Shown here one piece after another: positions 10,282 to 20,585 of a stretch of 64,000 nucleotides of DNA. A program made the translations under genes and the position numbers. Source of the DNA: Catenaria anguillulae PL171. Its lineage: Eukaryota > Blastocladiomycota > Blastocladiomycetes > Blastocladiales > Catenariaceae. Under the pieces are notes generated by a model, which worked only from the letters and a program-made list of their open reading frames with translations, did no database searches and was not told the DNA's origin. Position 1 is the stretch's first letter. The number at the start of each line of letters is the position of its first letter. Location: assembly GCA_002102555.1 (NCBI GenBank), contig MCFL01000011.1, positions 310,001 through 374,000 of the forward strand, given 5' to 3'.

Positions 10282-11391
10282 TCAATTGGCAAGAGGTGTG
10301 GAAAGCATGTCGAGCTTGATGACGCTCCCACCGCACACAACAGTGACGATATCCACATCCTTTTCCACTTGAGACCCATCCACCATGGAGCGAATGTACT
10401 GCCAAGTACCAGCGAGTGCGGCGCCGCATGCCGGTTCGACCAAGAAACGCATGTCGTCTAGGTAGTCAAAGGTTGGTCAGTTTTAACATGGAGCAAAGCG
10501 TATCACGCAAGAAGACGGGTGCACACCAGCAAACTCTCGACACGCCTGCACCGCCTCCTTATCCGTCACCACCAAAGTCTGGACCTTGGGAAACGCCTTG
10601 CTCACTGCATACTCAAAGGCCCTTTGCGCCGGCCTCGATGCGCCCAGCGACTTTGCAATCGACGTGATCCCGGGCAACGTGACCAACTCGCCCTTGGCCA
10701 CCGACTGCGCCAAACAATCCGCACCCACAGTCTCGACTGCCAAAACCTTGACTTGCATCCACTTGTCTGCCCGCTCGGCCTTTCCCTCGCGCACATGTTT
10801 GTCAGCCACCTCCTCGATTCCCTGGCACACACCCGACAAGAGCCCACCTCCACCAACCGAGCACACGAGTACACTGGGGACCCGGTCGCCGCACTGTTGA
10901 TCAATCTCATGCACCAAGCTCGCATGTCCCGTCCAAATCAACTCGTCCTCAAACGGATGCACAAACACGCCCTTATCGCCAAGTTCCGTCAAATACTCTT
11001 GGGCCTTTGCATTCGCGTCAGCCCACACGTCACCATGCACAACGACGGTCGCGCCAGTAGCCGCCAGCTTTGTACGAATGAACGCGGGCGTCGAGTTGGG
11101 CACAAACACAGTCACGGGGCAATTGAGGCGGTATGCGGCGTAAGCAGCGGCCAGACCCGCGTTACCGCCCGACGACGAGATAAAGTGTGGGACAATGCCG
11201 AGAGCCGACAGGCGCGCGTGGTGCGTCTGACACAAATGCAGAATGCCGCGATCTTTGAAGGAACCCGAGGATTGCAGGTTCTCGAGCTTGTACCAGAGTC
11301 GCAGGCCGGCATTGCCACTTCTGACGCGGGAGGTGGTTGGGGACCGGACGAGCGGTGTGAACACGTGGAGAGGCTGAGCGGTCATTGTCAT
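10282..11391 (-). CDS. L-serine/L-threonine dehydratase (PLP-dependent, CHA1-like)
   Basis: Deaminates serine to pyruvate and threonine to 2-oxobutyrate. The fold-type II PLP motifs are all present: the Schiff-base lysine in SSGSFKDRGI, the phosphate/substrate loop SSGGNAGLA, TVFVPNSTPAFIRTKLAATG and the glycine loop SVGGGGLLSGV. Exon 1 runs 11391-10527. A 69-nt intron (10526-10458, GTGTGC...CTAG) joins REFAD to DMRFLVEPACGAALAGTW, and exon 2 ends VVCGGSVIKLDMLSTPLAN at 10282. The VEPACGAALA and VCGG(S/N) blocks are the cofactor-ring motifs of serine dehydratases. Length, about 346 residues, equals that of SDS/CHA1, with no regulatory ACT domain, which points to the catabolic rather than the biosynthetic threonine deaminase. 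The gene is fully intact across its splice, so it is a useful control for the frame breaks elsewhere. Confidence 0.9.
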
Positions 11392-12290
11392 GGCGAATGA
11401 ATGTGTATAGGTGATATCTTTCCGATGATTTCAGGCATGCGGTTCTTGAGAGATTGAGAGAGGGAAAACCGTTCAGAGGACGAACTGCGAGACAAGGATG
11501 GTTGGGGCAAGGAAGGTCAGCGAACTTGACAGAAGCAGCGGAGCTGCCGATCACCTCATCAGCTGCAGCCGTCGCTGCTTGTGGAGCAACCTGTCTCACG
11601 GTGACGTGTTGGAGCAAAGCATGACATGCTGTTTGATTGCATTGGTGTTCGTTGCATGCCAGCTATGCCAGGTCACAGACATGTTTCCCATGGTGCATCT
11701 GCCTCCACAGCATGGGAACTGCAGCTTGAAGGTCTGGCCTGATTGTAAGACTTTGATGAGACGTTGGTGTTGCAGGGTGATCATGGTGAGACATTTCCGT
11801 AGGGACTGGCTCAGGCTCAGGCTCAGGCTCACATACAAGCGAGTTGCCTGTCCAGCTGGATACGGCGAATCGCATCGTCAGTTGGGAACGATAGCTCTGT
11901 GAGGTATCACTTGGCCCCCATGTTGCCATGTTGCCTTTCAGGGCAAACTTCATCCGCACACCGACAAAGGACAATGCGCCTCTCCTCTCAACCAAAAGTT
12001 TCTCCGCTTTGGATGATCCGCCTGGACGGCTCGTACAGACTTATGAAATGCATGCTCCCACGACCCATGCGCCAGCGCCGCAGCTCATGTGAGCGGCGGC
12101 GTTCGCTTGCTCACCACGAGCTTGCAGAGGACCCATGTCAGGAGTCGAGACAACATCCAGGACACATGAATAAAATGCGACCAACTTCCCACCCGCCCTT
12201 CCTGGCCTTGGCCTGCCCAACTGCCGTTTCGCAGATCATTGCAAGGACGAGTCCGAATTGAAAAGCAAGCTCTCAGCAGATAAATACAGC
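11392..12290. other. Intergenic between divergently transcribed genes
   Basis: The dehydratase reads leftward and the INSIG-like gene rightward, so both promoters are here. A short hexamer repeat, four copies of GGCTCA, lies at 11808-11831. The open frames are not protein-like apart from low-complexity Glu-Pro read from that repeat. Confidence 0.5.
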
Positions 12291-13031
12291 ATGACAACCG
12301 CATCACCTATCGACCCCTCGGCCGCCGCCGCTTCGGCCTCCCCCTCTTCCGCCAGCAGCCTCAAGAAGCGCGCAGCCGCTTCGACGACGCAACCGCAAAC
12401 CCCGCTCCTCACTCGACTCGGCCTCTTCTTTGCCGCGGGCGCTCTCCTCGGCACCATCTTTGACGGCCTGCACGCCAACCACGACGTTTTGGCATACTTG
12501 CCCACCGAAATCGCCTTTACCAAACTGGCCTGGTGGGTACCACCCGAATTTGGCGCGGGCGGCCTTCTGCTCGGCCTGGCGCCGTGGTTCCTGCCGCGGC
12601 CCGTGCTGCGGTCGCTCACGTCACCGCGCAACAATGGCGGCAAGCCCAGTAAGCAAGTCGCTTGGGCACAGCTCGCTTCTGCGCTCACTGTGTACGGCCT
12701 GTCGTCCTTCTTGCCTTACTATGCCAAGTTAGCGCATCCCACAACTTCCCTGGTGTTGGGCACCATCTTTCTCGCAACCTGGTGGAAGACCAACCGGCGC
12801 GCGTTGGCGCTGGCAACGTGCGGCGTGGTGGGCGTGGGCGGGTCGGCGTGGGAGGCGGCCTTGTGTTATGTTGGCAAGTTCAAGTATGTGGATCCAGACA
12901 CCTTGGGCGCCGGGTTGGTGACGCATTGGATCTTTTGGATTTGGGCCGGGGCGGCGCTTGCGGGTGTGCATTTGGCGGGATGCTATATTGAGCCCGTGAA
13001 GGCTCAGGCAGGCAAGGACAAGAGCGAGTGA
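12291..13031 (+). CDS. INSIG-domain ER membrane protein
   Basis: The likely start is MTTASPIDPS at 12291; an in-frame ATG exists 33 bases upstream at 12258. After a Ser/Ala-rich cytosolic leader, the protein is almost wholly hydrophobic: LGLFFAAGALLGTIFDGLHA, then AFTKLAWWVPPEFGAGG, FLATWWKTNRRA, and after a long loop KFKYVDPDTLGAGLVTHWIF followed by GAALAGVHLAGCYIEP. AWWVPP, LWW-like TWWK and the Y.Y..PD near the C-terminus are hallmarks of INSIG/Nsg1. INSIG proteins retain SCAP-SREBP or regulate HMG-CoA reductase in the ER, coupling sterol level to synthesis. Length (246 residues) and about six helices suit the family. The gene is intronless and intact. The regulatory partner in this organism is not shown by the sequence. 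Confidence 0.75.
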   Translation: MTTASPIDPSAAAASASPSSASSLKKRAAASTTQPQTPLLTRLGLFFAAGALLGTIFDGLHANHDVLAYLPTEIAFTKLAWWVPPEFGAGGLLLGLAPWFLPRPVLRSLTSPRNNGGKPSKQVAWAQLASALTVYGLSSFLPYYAKLAHPTTSLVLGTIFLATWWKTNRRALALATCGVVGVGGSAWEAALCYVGKFKYVDPDTLGAGLVTHWIFWIWAGAALAGVHLAGCYIEPVKAQAGKDKSE

Positions 13032-13308
13032 AGCGCGAGTGAGTCATGCCAGTTCGAATGAAATGAAGGGCAGTCAAATGAGAAGCAAGTCTGTGTGATG
13101 TTCCAGTATATTATTACTACATGAATGAGGAATGATGCATCCTTCCTTCGCATACCGTGGGGAACAGACGATGGCCACGGCGGCAAATCGATCTCCAGGT
13201 TGTGTTGTCCACACAAGTTGATTGATCATGCCGTATTCCGTGCACTGCCACGAGACAAACTTTACCTCTTGACGGCGACAACAGAAAGTCAACAAGAATA
13301 CCTACACC

Positions 13309-14385
13309 ATGCATACTGCTCATGCCCATGTCACTGCCCGCAGACTTGCCGCCGCATTCAAATTCTCGCCATCGATCAACGCTGCCGCTGCACTTGCCCA
13401 AGCACCGCCCCGTATCCGCTTTCTCTCCACGTCTTGTGCGCTTCTTCACACTTCCCTTCCTTCATTTTCACGACGCACAATGTCGACGCTTCCACGCCCA
13501 AAAACCGCGGCTGCCTGCATCATCGGCGACGAGATCCTGTCGGGCAAAACCACCGACACAAACTCGACGTTTCTCGCGAAATCGCTTTTTGCCCTGGGCA
13601 TCGACCTGCGGCGCATCGAAGTGATCCCGGACGACGAGCCAGACATGATTGCCACGATCCAGCGCATGTCTGCCAAGTACGACTATGTGTTCACGACAGG
13701 CGGCATTGGACCCACACACGACGACATTACGTATCCGGCGTTTGCCAAGGCGTTTGACGACACACTTGTGCTACACGAAGAGACTCTGAGGCTCATGGCC
13801 AGTGTGTCGCCGCACATGGTCTCGCGGCGCGCGCTCGTGCAGGGCGAGACGGTGGATCGCGCAACGAGTACCTTGGTGGATGGCCACGTGGTGTCAACCA
13901 CACTTGCCAGGTTGCGCATGGCACAGTTGCCATCGCGGTCCCGCGTCGTGTTTACGCCAGGTCTGTGGGTACCCTTGTGCATTGTCAACAACAATGTGCA
14001 CATTCTTCCCGGTGTCCCGCGCTTGTTTCGTGCCATGCTTAACCATTACTTGCCTGCACTGGCCAAAGATGCCGGTGTTCCGTTTGTGAGGCGGAGCGTC
14101 GGCACAATGACACCAGAGGGTGACCTGGCAGAGGCGCTCACGTTGATTCAGAATGCGTATGGAGCGCAGGGCATCAAGATTGGGTCGTACCCGACGTTTG
14201 GCAATCCGGAAAAGGAGAGAAAAGAGAGGGTAAATGTGACGGTGGTGGGAAGGGACAAGGCCTTGGTGGAAAAGGTCGCGGAGGAGGTGGCAAAGGCCGT
14301 GGGAGGGTGGGTGCATCAAGTGGAGGAGGATGGCAAGTCGGACCAAGAAGCCGAGGGCATTGTCAAGAGACAGAGCGCCTTGTGA
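13309..14385 (+). CDS. MoaB/CinA-fold molybdopterin-binding domain protein, probably mitochondrial
   Basis: A single MoCF_biosynth (MPT-binding) domain: AACIIGDEILSGKTTDTNST, TTGGIGPTHDDITYPAFAKA (the GGIGPT.DD.T hallmark), RMAQLPSRSRVVFTPGLWVP and VHILPGVPRLFRAML. This is the fungal/FLAD1-N-like branch, in which the domain stands alone and the protein is not thought to make molybdopterin; relatives have FAD-pyrophosphatase or nucleotide-repair activity. The first 57 residues carry Arg, Ser and Ala and no acid (e.g. PPRIRFLSTS), like a mitochondrial presequence, while a second ATG at 13480 (MSTLPRPKTAA) would start exactly at the domain. Alternative starts giving mitochondrial and cytosolic forms are plausible. 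The gene is intronless and intact; the C-terminal domain is a typical KIGSYP...VNVTVVG.D module. Confidence 0.8.
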   Translation: MHTAHAHVTARRLAAAFKFSPSINAAAALAQAPPRIRFLSTSCALLHTSLPSFSRRTMSTLPRPKTAAACIIGDEILSGKTTDTNSTFLAKSLFALGIDLRRIEVIPDDEPDMIATIQRMSAKYDYVFTTGGIGPTHDDITYPAFAKAFDDTLVLHEETLRLMASVSPHMVSRRALVQGETVDRATSTLVDGHVVSTTLARLRMAQLPSRSRVVFTPGLWVPLCIVNNNVHILPGVPRLFRAMLNHYLPALAKDAGVPFVRRSVGTMTPEGDLAEALTLIQNAYGAQGIKIGSYPTFGNPEKERKERVNVTVVGRDKALVEKVAEEVAKAVGGWVHQVEEDGKSDQEAEGIVKRQSAL

Positions 14386-14630
14386 AGGGATGACGCAAGA
14401 TGACGATGGGCGCATCATTGTATTGATTGGAATTTTCCTTCTTTGGCCATTAATGTATGCCATGTACTTGTTGCTAAACGTGTTTTATTCACATTCGGAG
14501 GACAAAGAGACTTCAGCTGACTTCGCACGGCAGCCTGAGTGCCGAGAGAAGAGATGCTGTGAGCGACCGATCAATGTTAATAAAAATGTATATCAACGAT
14601 GGACGGCGAGAACAGTGTATCGAGTCCACC

Positions 14631-16118
14631 ATGTACGCCCTCCGCCACTTTCGCCGCTACCCTTTGCAATGGATCCCGAGTCGACTACAGTCCTCGGGCC
14701 CGGTCGCACCCGAGCTCACGGCCGTGACCAGTGCTGCTTCCAATGCCCTTGACTCCAACCTGGAGTCGATGGACCCAATTCACGACTGGGTCATCAAGCG
14801 CCAAGCAACCAAGAAGCTGTACGGCAAGAACCGTTACTTTATCGACAAAATGCGTGTGCAAGTCAAGGCCGGCAATGGCGGCGACGGGTGCATTGCGTTC
14901 TTGCGCGAATCGGGCCGCCCAAAGGGTCCACCGGCGGGCGGCAACGGCGGCCGCGGCGGCGACATTGTGTTTGTGGCCAACCCAGAGATGAGCACGCTCA
15001 GGGGGATTAATGCAAAGTATGCTGCGCCGAGCGGCGCACATGGGTCGGGCAAGATGATGCATGGCAAGAATGCACAGCATTTGGTTGTTCAAGTCCCTGT
15101 GGGCACGGTGGTCACGGATTATGTTCCTCCGTCCGCGCCCAAGTCGGATACAGCTGTGGAGGAGCAGGGCGAGGAAACGATTGATGGTGAACGCCACGTG
15201 GTCTCGTCGTCGGGCGCATCGGAATCGTGGATGTCGAAATCCGCCTCAGGCTTGCCCGGCGAGCAAGAAGACATTCTGACCCGGCTCAAACTGAAAAACC
15301 CGGACATGCCCTTTCTCTCGGACCTCCTCCCTCGTGCCGCCTCCACCTCACACTTGCCCACCGAAATCCACTTTGACACACCCGGCCAAACGCACACACT
15401 GGTCCACGGCGGCGCAGGTGGGTACGGCAACATCCACTTTTCGGGCACGCACAAGTCGCCTCGTGAACGCACGCTCGGAACGCCCGGCCAGCTGCGCACG
15501 TTGCAGCTTGAGCTGAAAACGATTGCCGACCTTGGGCTCGTGGGCCTGCCGAATGCGGGCAAGTCGTCGCTGCTCAATGCCGTGTCCAATGCCTCGTCCA
15601 AAGTCGCGGATTATCCGTTCACCACGCTCAATCCGTTCTTGGGCACGCTCGTGTATCCTGATGCGTTCAAATTGACCATGGCCGACATTCCGGGACTGGT
15701 TGCCGGTGCACATCGCAATGTTGGGCTGGGCCACGACTTCTTGCGCCACATTGAGCGGTCTCGGGCGCTCGTGTTTGTGGTGGATTTGTCGACCGAACCG
15801 GTCAAGGCCATGGAAACGCTCGTGTACGAGTTGGAAAAGTATCGGCCTGGGTTGACGAAGCGACCGGCTCTAGTTGTTGGCAACAAGGCCGACGTGGTGC
15901 CGAGGGCGCAAAGAGGTTTGGAAGACCTCAAAAAGTGGCTTGCAGAGGCGAAGTACCTCGAGCAATGGGGAGGAGACGAGCTGGTGGCGACGCTGGATGG
16001 CATTCCGCAGTGGGAGGTGGTGCCTCTGTCGGCCAAGTTTAAGGCCAATGTGCCAGCGTTGATGGTGCGGTTGAGGCAGCTGGTTGAGCAGAGCAGTGTT
16101 CAGCGTCTCGGATCATGA
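14631..16118 (+). CDS. MTG2: Mitochondrial Obg-family GTPase (MTG2-like)
   Basis: Required for mitochondrial large-subunit ribosome assembly in the family. The start at 14631 (MYALRHFRRYPLQWIPSRL) opens a basic, acid-free presequence; the open frame upstream to 14559 is probably leader. The Obg fold follows with its Gly-rich repeats (VKAGNGGDGCIAFLRES, PPAGGNGGRGGDIVFVA, MHGKNAQHLVVQVPVGTVV), then HGGAGGYGN. The G domain has the P-loop GLPNAGKSSLLNAVS (G1), DYPFTTLNP (switch I, G2), ADIPGLVAGAHRNVGLGHDF (G3) and VVGNKADVV (G4). Between the last Obg strand and HGGAGGYGN is an acidic/Ser insertion of roughly 90 residues (about 15125-15400) that bacterial Obg lacks. No C-terminal OCT or TGS domain is present. 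It is intronless and intact. Confidence 0.9.
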   Translation: MYALRHFRRYPLQWIPSRLQSSGPVAPELTAVTSAASNALDSNLESMDPIHDWVIKRQATKKLYGKNRYFIDKMRVQVKAGNGGDGCIAFLRESGRPKGPPAGGNGGRGGDIVFVANPEMSTLRGINAKYAAPSGAHGSGKMMHGKNAQHLVVQVPVGTVVTDYVPPSAPKSDTAVEEQGEETIDGERHVVSSSGASESWMSKSASGLPGEQEDILTRLKLKNPDMPFLSDLLPRAASTSHLPTEIHFDTPGQTHTLVHGGAGGYGNIHFSGTHKSPRERTLGTPGQLRTLQLELKTIADLGLVGLPNAGKSSLLNAVSNASSKVADYPFTTLNPFLGTLVYPDAFKLTMADIPGLVAGAHRNVGLGHDFLRHIERSRALVFVVDLSTEPVKAMETLVYELEKYRPGLTKRPALVVGNKADVVPRAQRGLEDLKKWLAEAKYLEQWGGDELVATLDGIPQWEVVPLSAKFKANVPALMVRLRQLVEQSSVQRLGS

Positions 16119-16220
16119 TGATTTCTGGGAGTGTCGGAGTCAAGTTGTGCAAATGTAACTGTAAATTATACAAGACAATAGCAAATACTACATCCACCCC
16201 CCACTCAATCCCAACCTGGC

Positions 16221-18609
16221 TTAATGCGCCCGCTTCCGCTTCTCGATATCCGCACGCATGGCCCTGGTCTTCTCCTTCAAACTCGTCTTCTTCTTGCCAG
16301 CAACCCTCCTTGACTTGCTGACCATGTTGAAGTCCTTTGTCCTGCGCTTTTCCGTGTTACTGGTCGACTTGCCCTCCTTCTTGCCCTTGCGTGACCCAAA
16401 CTTCTCACGGCCCTCGCGACCTGCGGCAATCGACGCCATGCGCTCCTCGTAGTCGGATTTGGGCTTCTTGCGCAACGGAACAAGCGACGTTTCGTCCACA
16501 AACTCGGAAAACTCGGCCATTTGGCCGGCGGCCTGTTGCTCGGCAAGCAAGGCAACGGCGCGCTTGCGTTTCTTGGACTTTGACGCGGGGGCTTCCTTGG
16601 CGGCAAGTGAGCGGAGTTCGGCCATGCGGGCGAAATCGGCCGGGGTGAGGAATCGGGTGGCTTCAATGGGAGCGGGGCCGGGCCAGCTGATGCAGCCGCG
16701 GGCTTTTCGGCCTCGTTGTCGTCGGATCCTGCAGCGGCCTCGCCGTCCTCATTCTCGTCTGAACCATCCTCATCCTCATCGGAATCGGAGTCCGAGTCCG
16801 AGTCTGATGAAGAATCATCCGAACTCCAATCGTCCAGGCGAATAAACTCTTGGCCGTCATCGCTGGCCACCTCCTGCCACTCGCCATCGCTGTCGTCATC
16901 GGACCCATCCTCGCTTCCCGACCACCCTTGCCAAGCCGCGTCGTCGCCATCATCCACATGTCGCCACCCTGCTCGGCCACGCTCCGCTCAAGCAACTCTG
17001 CACCGGCCACACGCGTTGCGGCAGCAACCTTACCAAACTCTGCCGAGGGTGCAACACCGGCTTGCATGGCCATACTCGCCGTCTTGCCGCGCTCGCTCTT
17101 TGGCACAAGCTCGGGTTGACTTCGCGGAACAGACCAATGAGCGAGCGCGCAGCCATGACAACCGACTTGTCCCTGTGATCCTTGTACAGGACCAAATCTG
17201 ACAACAAGTCCTTGTCCATGGCCAGCGGACACCGTGCGCAAATCTCGCGAATCGAGTTGATGCCAGCGGAAATGACTTCGCGAGACGCATGGTCAGACAC
17301 AAACTGGTCGGCAATCACGCGCAGTACAGGGGCAAGGACATCGGGCGGAACCAGGTCGTGCGAAGCCTGTGCCGTGTAGGCGAGCAGCGACGTCACGTCG
17401 CGCTGGTGCGGCTGCAAGTACTTTTGCATGTACGTGTAGAACCCGAGGAGGAACAGCTTGTGCGAGGCAATCAATCGCGATGTCAGGTTGAGCAGCAGCA
17501 GTTTGGTGTCAAAGGCGAAATGCGACGACTTGACGCGCGAAAAGAGCTTTTCGGCAAACGCTTGCGGGTCGTAGATGAGCGACAGGGCCGAAAAGTGCAC
17601 TTTGCCGTTGCCTGCATCTTGGTTCTTTGGCTTGTTGGATTTCTTTGCAGCAGTCACCAACTTGGCCAGCTTGCGCGCATTGGCCCGCGACTTTTTCGTG
17701 ATCTTAGCCTGGTGCTGTGCGGCTTGGACGGCGGCCGTGTCGACGCCGCCGCCAGGAAACTCGCCGTCGTCGTCGGCATCGCCCTGTTCCTCGTCCTTGT
17801 CAGCGCCCAAGAAGAAGTGCACGGCCGTGGCCATGATCTTTGCCACGGGTGAAAAGCACGCTTGGGCAATCACATTGACCGTCTTTGCGTCCGTCCAAAT
17901 GTTCTTCTTGTACAGCTCAATGCAGATTTGCAACGACTTTTGCGCGGCCACGGGCGACCAGCCCGACTCGGACTCTTGGCCGGCGGCAGTGGATCCGTCG
18001 GCCGACGCGGCCAGACTCTTGTTGTTGTTGTTGTTGCCGGATCCAGACGAGGTAGTGGGTGGGACGTAACCCGCGGGCGGGGTCAGGATCGAGTAGAGCA
18101 AGTTTTGTGTGGCCTTGTTGAGCTTGTTGTTGACGTGCTTTGCGTTGGCAAGCTTGATGTCGTTAACAATGAATGCATGCAGCGTCTCACGCAGCTGCTT
18201 GTCCTTGACGCGAAACAGGTGGAAAAACAGCGGTAGCAGCGTAAGCGAGTCGATGGCGTGGCGATTGTGCAGGTGGATCAGGGCAGACACGAGCGGGCGG
18301 CGCAGGTCCGGGTGCAGGACCGTGGCGTGATTTGAGCAGGTCCGTCAGGGTGGTGGGAATGGCCTTTGCGGCATCGAGTGTGGCCGAGTAGGACGGGACC
18401 GTGTGAGCAATGAAGGAGAGCAACTCGGGCAGCGCCTTCTGCGGCGGCTGGTGCGGCGCGGCAGCAACGATTTGCAGCTGGGCTTGCAGGAAGCGCAGCT
18501 GTTGCTGGAACTCGTTGGTGTAAGACGCGGGGTCGCGCTTGATGAGGTTTTGCAGCTGGGGCAGGTTGGTGGCGAGCGTGTGCTCTGCGCGGCTGCGTTG
18601 GCGTCCCAT
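16221..18609 (-). CDS. SDA1: SDA1, 60S ribosome biogenesis factor (four frame breaks)
   Basis: SDA1 is a nucleolar HEAT-type protein needed for pre-60S maturation and export. The start at 18609 (MGRQRSRAEHTLATNLPQLQ) is followed by NLIKRDPASYTNEFQQQLRF, the Sda1 N-terminal block, then HATVLHPDLRRPLVSALIHL, DKQLRETLHAFIVNDIKLAN, KNIWTDAKTVNVIAQACFS, the long Sda1 core to DKSVVMAARSLIGLFREVNP, the acidic stretch (QEFIRLDDW plus an Asp/Ser run), and the basic tail ending KTSLKEKTRAMRADIEKRKR. Four single missing bases are needed, near 18330 (before HATVLH), 17115 (NP/ELVPKSERG), 16957 (GGD/VDDGDD) and 16672 (PAP/IEATRFLTP). Each junction restores the expected family sequence, so the intact gene would encode about 790 residues. 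It shares a divergent promoter with CWC25. Confidence 0.8.
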
Positions 18610-18959
18610 CGTATTGTTTCTGCTTTCTGGTTCTTGATGCGGCTGTGGGATTGGTGGTACATGGAATCGCGCCGTTGTGACACCAAGCCTGTCCTCGGCG
18701 ACAGATGCCCGATGGCCGTGGTGCCAAGGAGGAGTGTCTCGCGTTGGGCGTCCAAGTGCATCCACTTGAAGCACGCGCTCACGTGATGTGTCGACATGCG
18801 GATATCGATGAGAATGAGTTGGAGCTGAATGTGTCGTTGCAAGTCGTTGCTTGAATGTGACCCAAACCAATCCATGTATGCTCTATTAATCGTGTTAACG
18901 GTGTCCTACAACTCCAGGCAACAGCTTCAAGAAACCAGAAACCCTCAGCAGACTGAAAA
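18610..18959. promoter_or_regulatory. Shared divergent promoter region, SDA1 / CWC25
   Basis: The two start codons are 350 bases apart and face away from each other, so both genes must be initiated from this interval. I see no obvious TATA box at a fixed distance; the assignment rests on geometry alone. Confidence 0.5.
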
Positions 18960-20330
18960 ATGGGCGGCGGCGATCTCAACCTGAAAAAGTCGTGGCACCC
19001 GCTCACCTTCCGCAACCAGGAGCGGGTGTGGAAGGAGGAGCAAAAGGCGGCCGAGGAGCAGCGCAAGCTTGACCAGCTCAAGAAGGAGCTCGCCGAGGAG
19101 CGCAAGAAGCAGGAGCTGCTTGAGCTGCAGGAAAAGGCCGGCCTCGTACAGCGCTCCAACAAGATTGACTGGATGTATGCCGTCCCTGCTGGCGCCGGGT
19201 CAGGCTCCCTCGCCTCGGACAAGGAGGACTTTTTGCTCGGCCGGAAGCGCGCAGAGAAGGCATTGCAGCAGCAGGCTGCCGCCGCACAGGCAGACGCCGC
19301 CAGTAAAGGCCCCGTGTCGGCCGTGGATATGGTCTCGCTGGCGAATCCCAATGCCAATTCCGCCAGGGACCTCATGTCCAAGGTTAGGGAGGATCCGCTG
19401 TTTATGATTCGCAAGAGGGAGCAAGCCGCGCTCAAGCAGATGATGAGCAATCCATTGGAGGTCAAAAGCATCAAGGAGAAGAAGAGCAAGGATGGCAAGG
19501 ACAAGAAGAAAAAGAAGAAGGACAAGCGCCGGCACTCGCGTTCTCGGTCCAGGTCGAGGTCTCGGTCCCGCTCTCAGTCGCGGTCACCACCACCATCCAC
19601 GTCGCGCTCTTCCCGCCGCTACCGCTCGCCTTCCCCACCTTTCGTTCATTCCTCTTCTTCGTCATCCCGCCACCATCGCGACTATGTCTCGCGGTCGCGG
19701 TCGCCCGACCACCGCCGTCGTTCCCCACCATCCCCTCCCACCTCCAGACGGACATACGAGGACCGTGACGCATCATCTCGTCGTCAACGCTCCCGTTCCC
19801 CACCTCCTCAGCATCGTCGGCGCTCTCGCTCGCGATCACCCCACCATCGCGACCGCGACTTGTACCGCAGATCATCCTCTCGCCTCTCGCCACCGCCACC
19901 TCCCTCCTCTGCACGCCGGCACCGGTCTCGTTCCCGCTCCCCACCTGCGCCGCCGCGCCAGCCAAACGCCCACCCAGCCCGTCCTTCTCGCTCATCCACA
20001 TCCTCGCCCTACCCCAACGCCCAGCGTGTCGACCCCGAAGCGGCACGCAAGGAACGCGAAGCCAAACTGGCAGCCATGATGCAAGCCGCCAAAGACGTCG
20101 AGTCAGAGCGCTTGGCCAAGCTGGAAGCAACCGAGCGGGCAGCTGCCGAGGAGGCAGAGAGGGCAAAAGCGGCAGCAGAGGCCAAGGGGACCAAGGGAAG
20201 CGGGCTCGGCGGTGTGGATCAGTTTGGACGCACCATGTATGGGGCAACGACGCAGGGTGGAGCGGCAAGTGTGGCTGAGGCGTTGGCGAGGAATAGGGGG
20301 TATTTGATGGGAAAGGGAGATGGATGGTAG
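18960..20330 (+). CDS. CWC25: Pre-mRNA splicing factor CWC25
   Basis: CWC25 joins the spliceosome after Prp2 and promotes the first transesterification at the branch site. The N-terminus MGGGDLNLKKSWHPLTFRNQ is the invariant Cir_N/CWC25 start, followed by a charged coiled coil (residues about 25-70) and KIDWMYAVP, the second conserved CWC25 block; PLFMIRKREQAALKQMMSNP is also typical. From about residue 185 to 355 it is a long Arg/Ser and Pro-rich region, as in animal CCDC49/CWC25 and much longer than in budding yeast. A charged Ala/Glu helix and GLGGVDQFGRTMYG end the protein. 456 residues, intronless, intact. The RS region suggests SR-kinase regulation as in intron-rich species, consistent with the many introns here. 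Confidence 0.92.
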   Translation: MGGGDLNLKKSWHPLTFRNQERVWKEEQKAAEEQRKLDQLKKELAEERKKQELLELQEKAGLVQRSNKIDWMYAVPAGAGSGSLASDKEDFLLGRKRAEKALQQQAAAAQADAASKGPVSAVDMVSLANPNANSARDLMSKVREDPLFMIRKREQAALKQMMSNPLEVKSIKEKKSKDGKDKKKKKKDKRRHSRSRSRSRSRSRSQSRSPPPSTSRSSRRYRSPSPPFVHSSSSSSRHHRDYVSRSRSPDHRRRSPPSPPTSRRTYEDRDASSRRQRSRSPPPQHRRRSRSRSPHHRDRDLYRRSSSRLSPPPPPSSARRHRSRSRSPPAPPRQPNAHPARPSRSSTSSPYPNAQRVDPEAARKEREAKLAAMMQAAKDVESERLAKLEATERAAAEEAERAKAAAEAKGTKGSGLGGVDQFGRTMYGATTQGGAASVAEALARNRGYLMGKGDGW

Positions 20331-20585
20331 GTTGGTGGTTGTGGATGTAATCACGAACCTTATGAAAATTTCGGTAAGTAATCCTTCAACAGTTATCTGT
20401 TCATGCCCCATTCATGCTTTTCCCGTACTACTCTAGACGACAAGTACGAGTCCAAGGCACAGCGCAAAGCGAAAGTCGAATAGATTCACTGCCAAACCAA
20501 GTGTATGATACATGCAAAAAAACCGATGGCAATGAAACCAGGGACTCACAATAATAGGTACAAAAGATCACTGCAATGGCAAGAC
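20331..20585. other. Short convergent intergenic gap
   Basis: CWC25 and the giant DUF3712 gene converge on this 255-base gap, which must hold both 3' ends. No further features are seen. Confidence 0.5.

Noticed and set aside
10519-11400. A 293-residue plus-strand frame opposite the dehydratase
   Set aside because: It is the antisense of a fully motif-verified serine dehydratase; its composition is Arg/His/Leu-rich and shows no family motif.
11498-11995. Open frames on both strands between the dehydratase and INSIG-like genes
   Set aside because: The only striking block, Glu-Pro repeats on the minus strand, is a translation of the GGCTCA hexamer repeat.
16221-18609. SDA1 as a pseudogene because of four frame breaks
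   Set aside because: SDA1 is an essential single-copy gene in fungi, each break is exactly one missing base, and flanking blocks are fully conserved; base-call errors are more likely.
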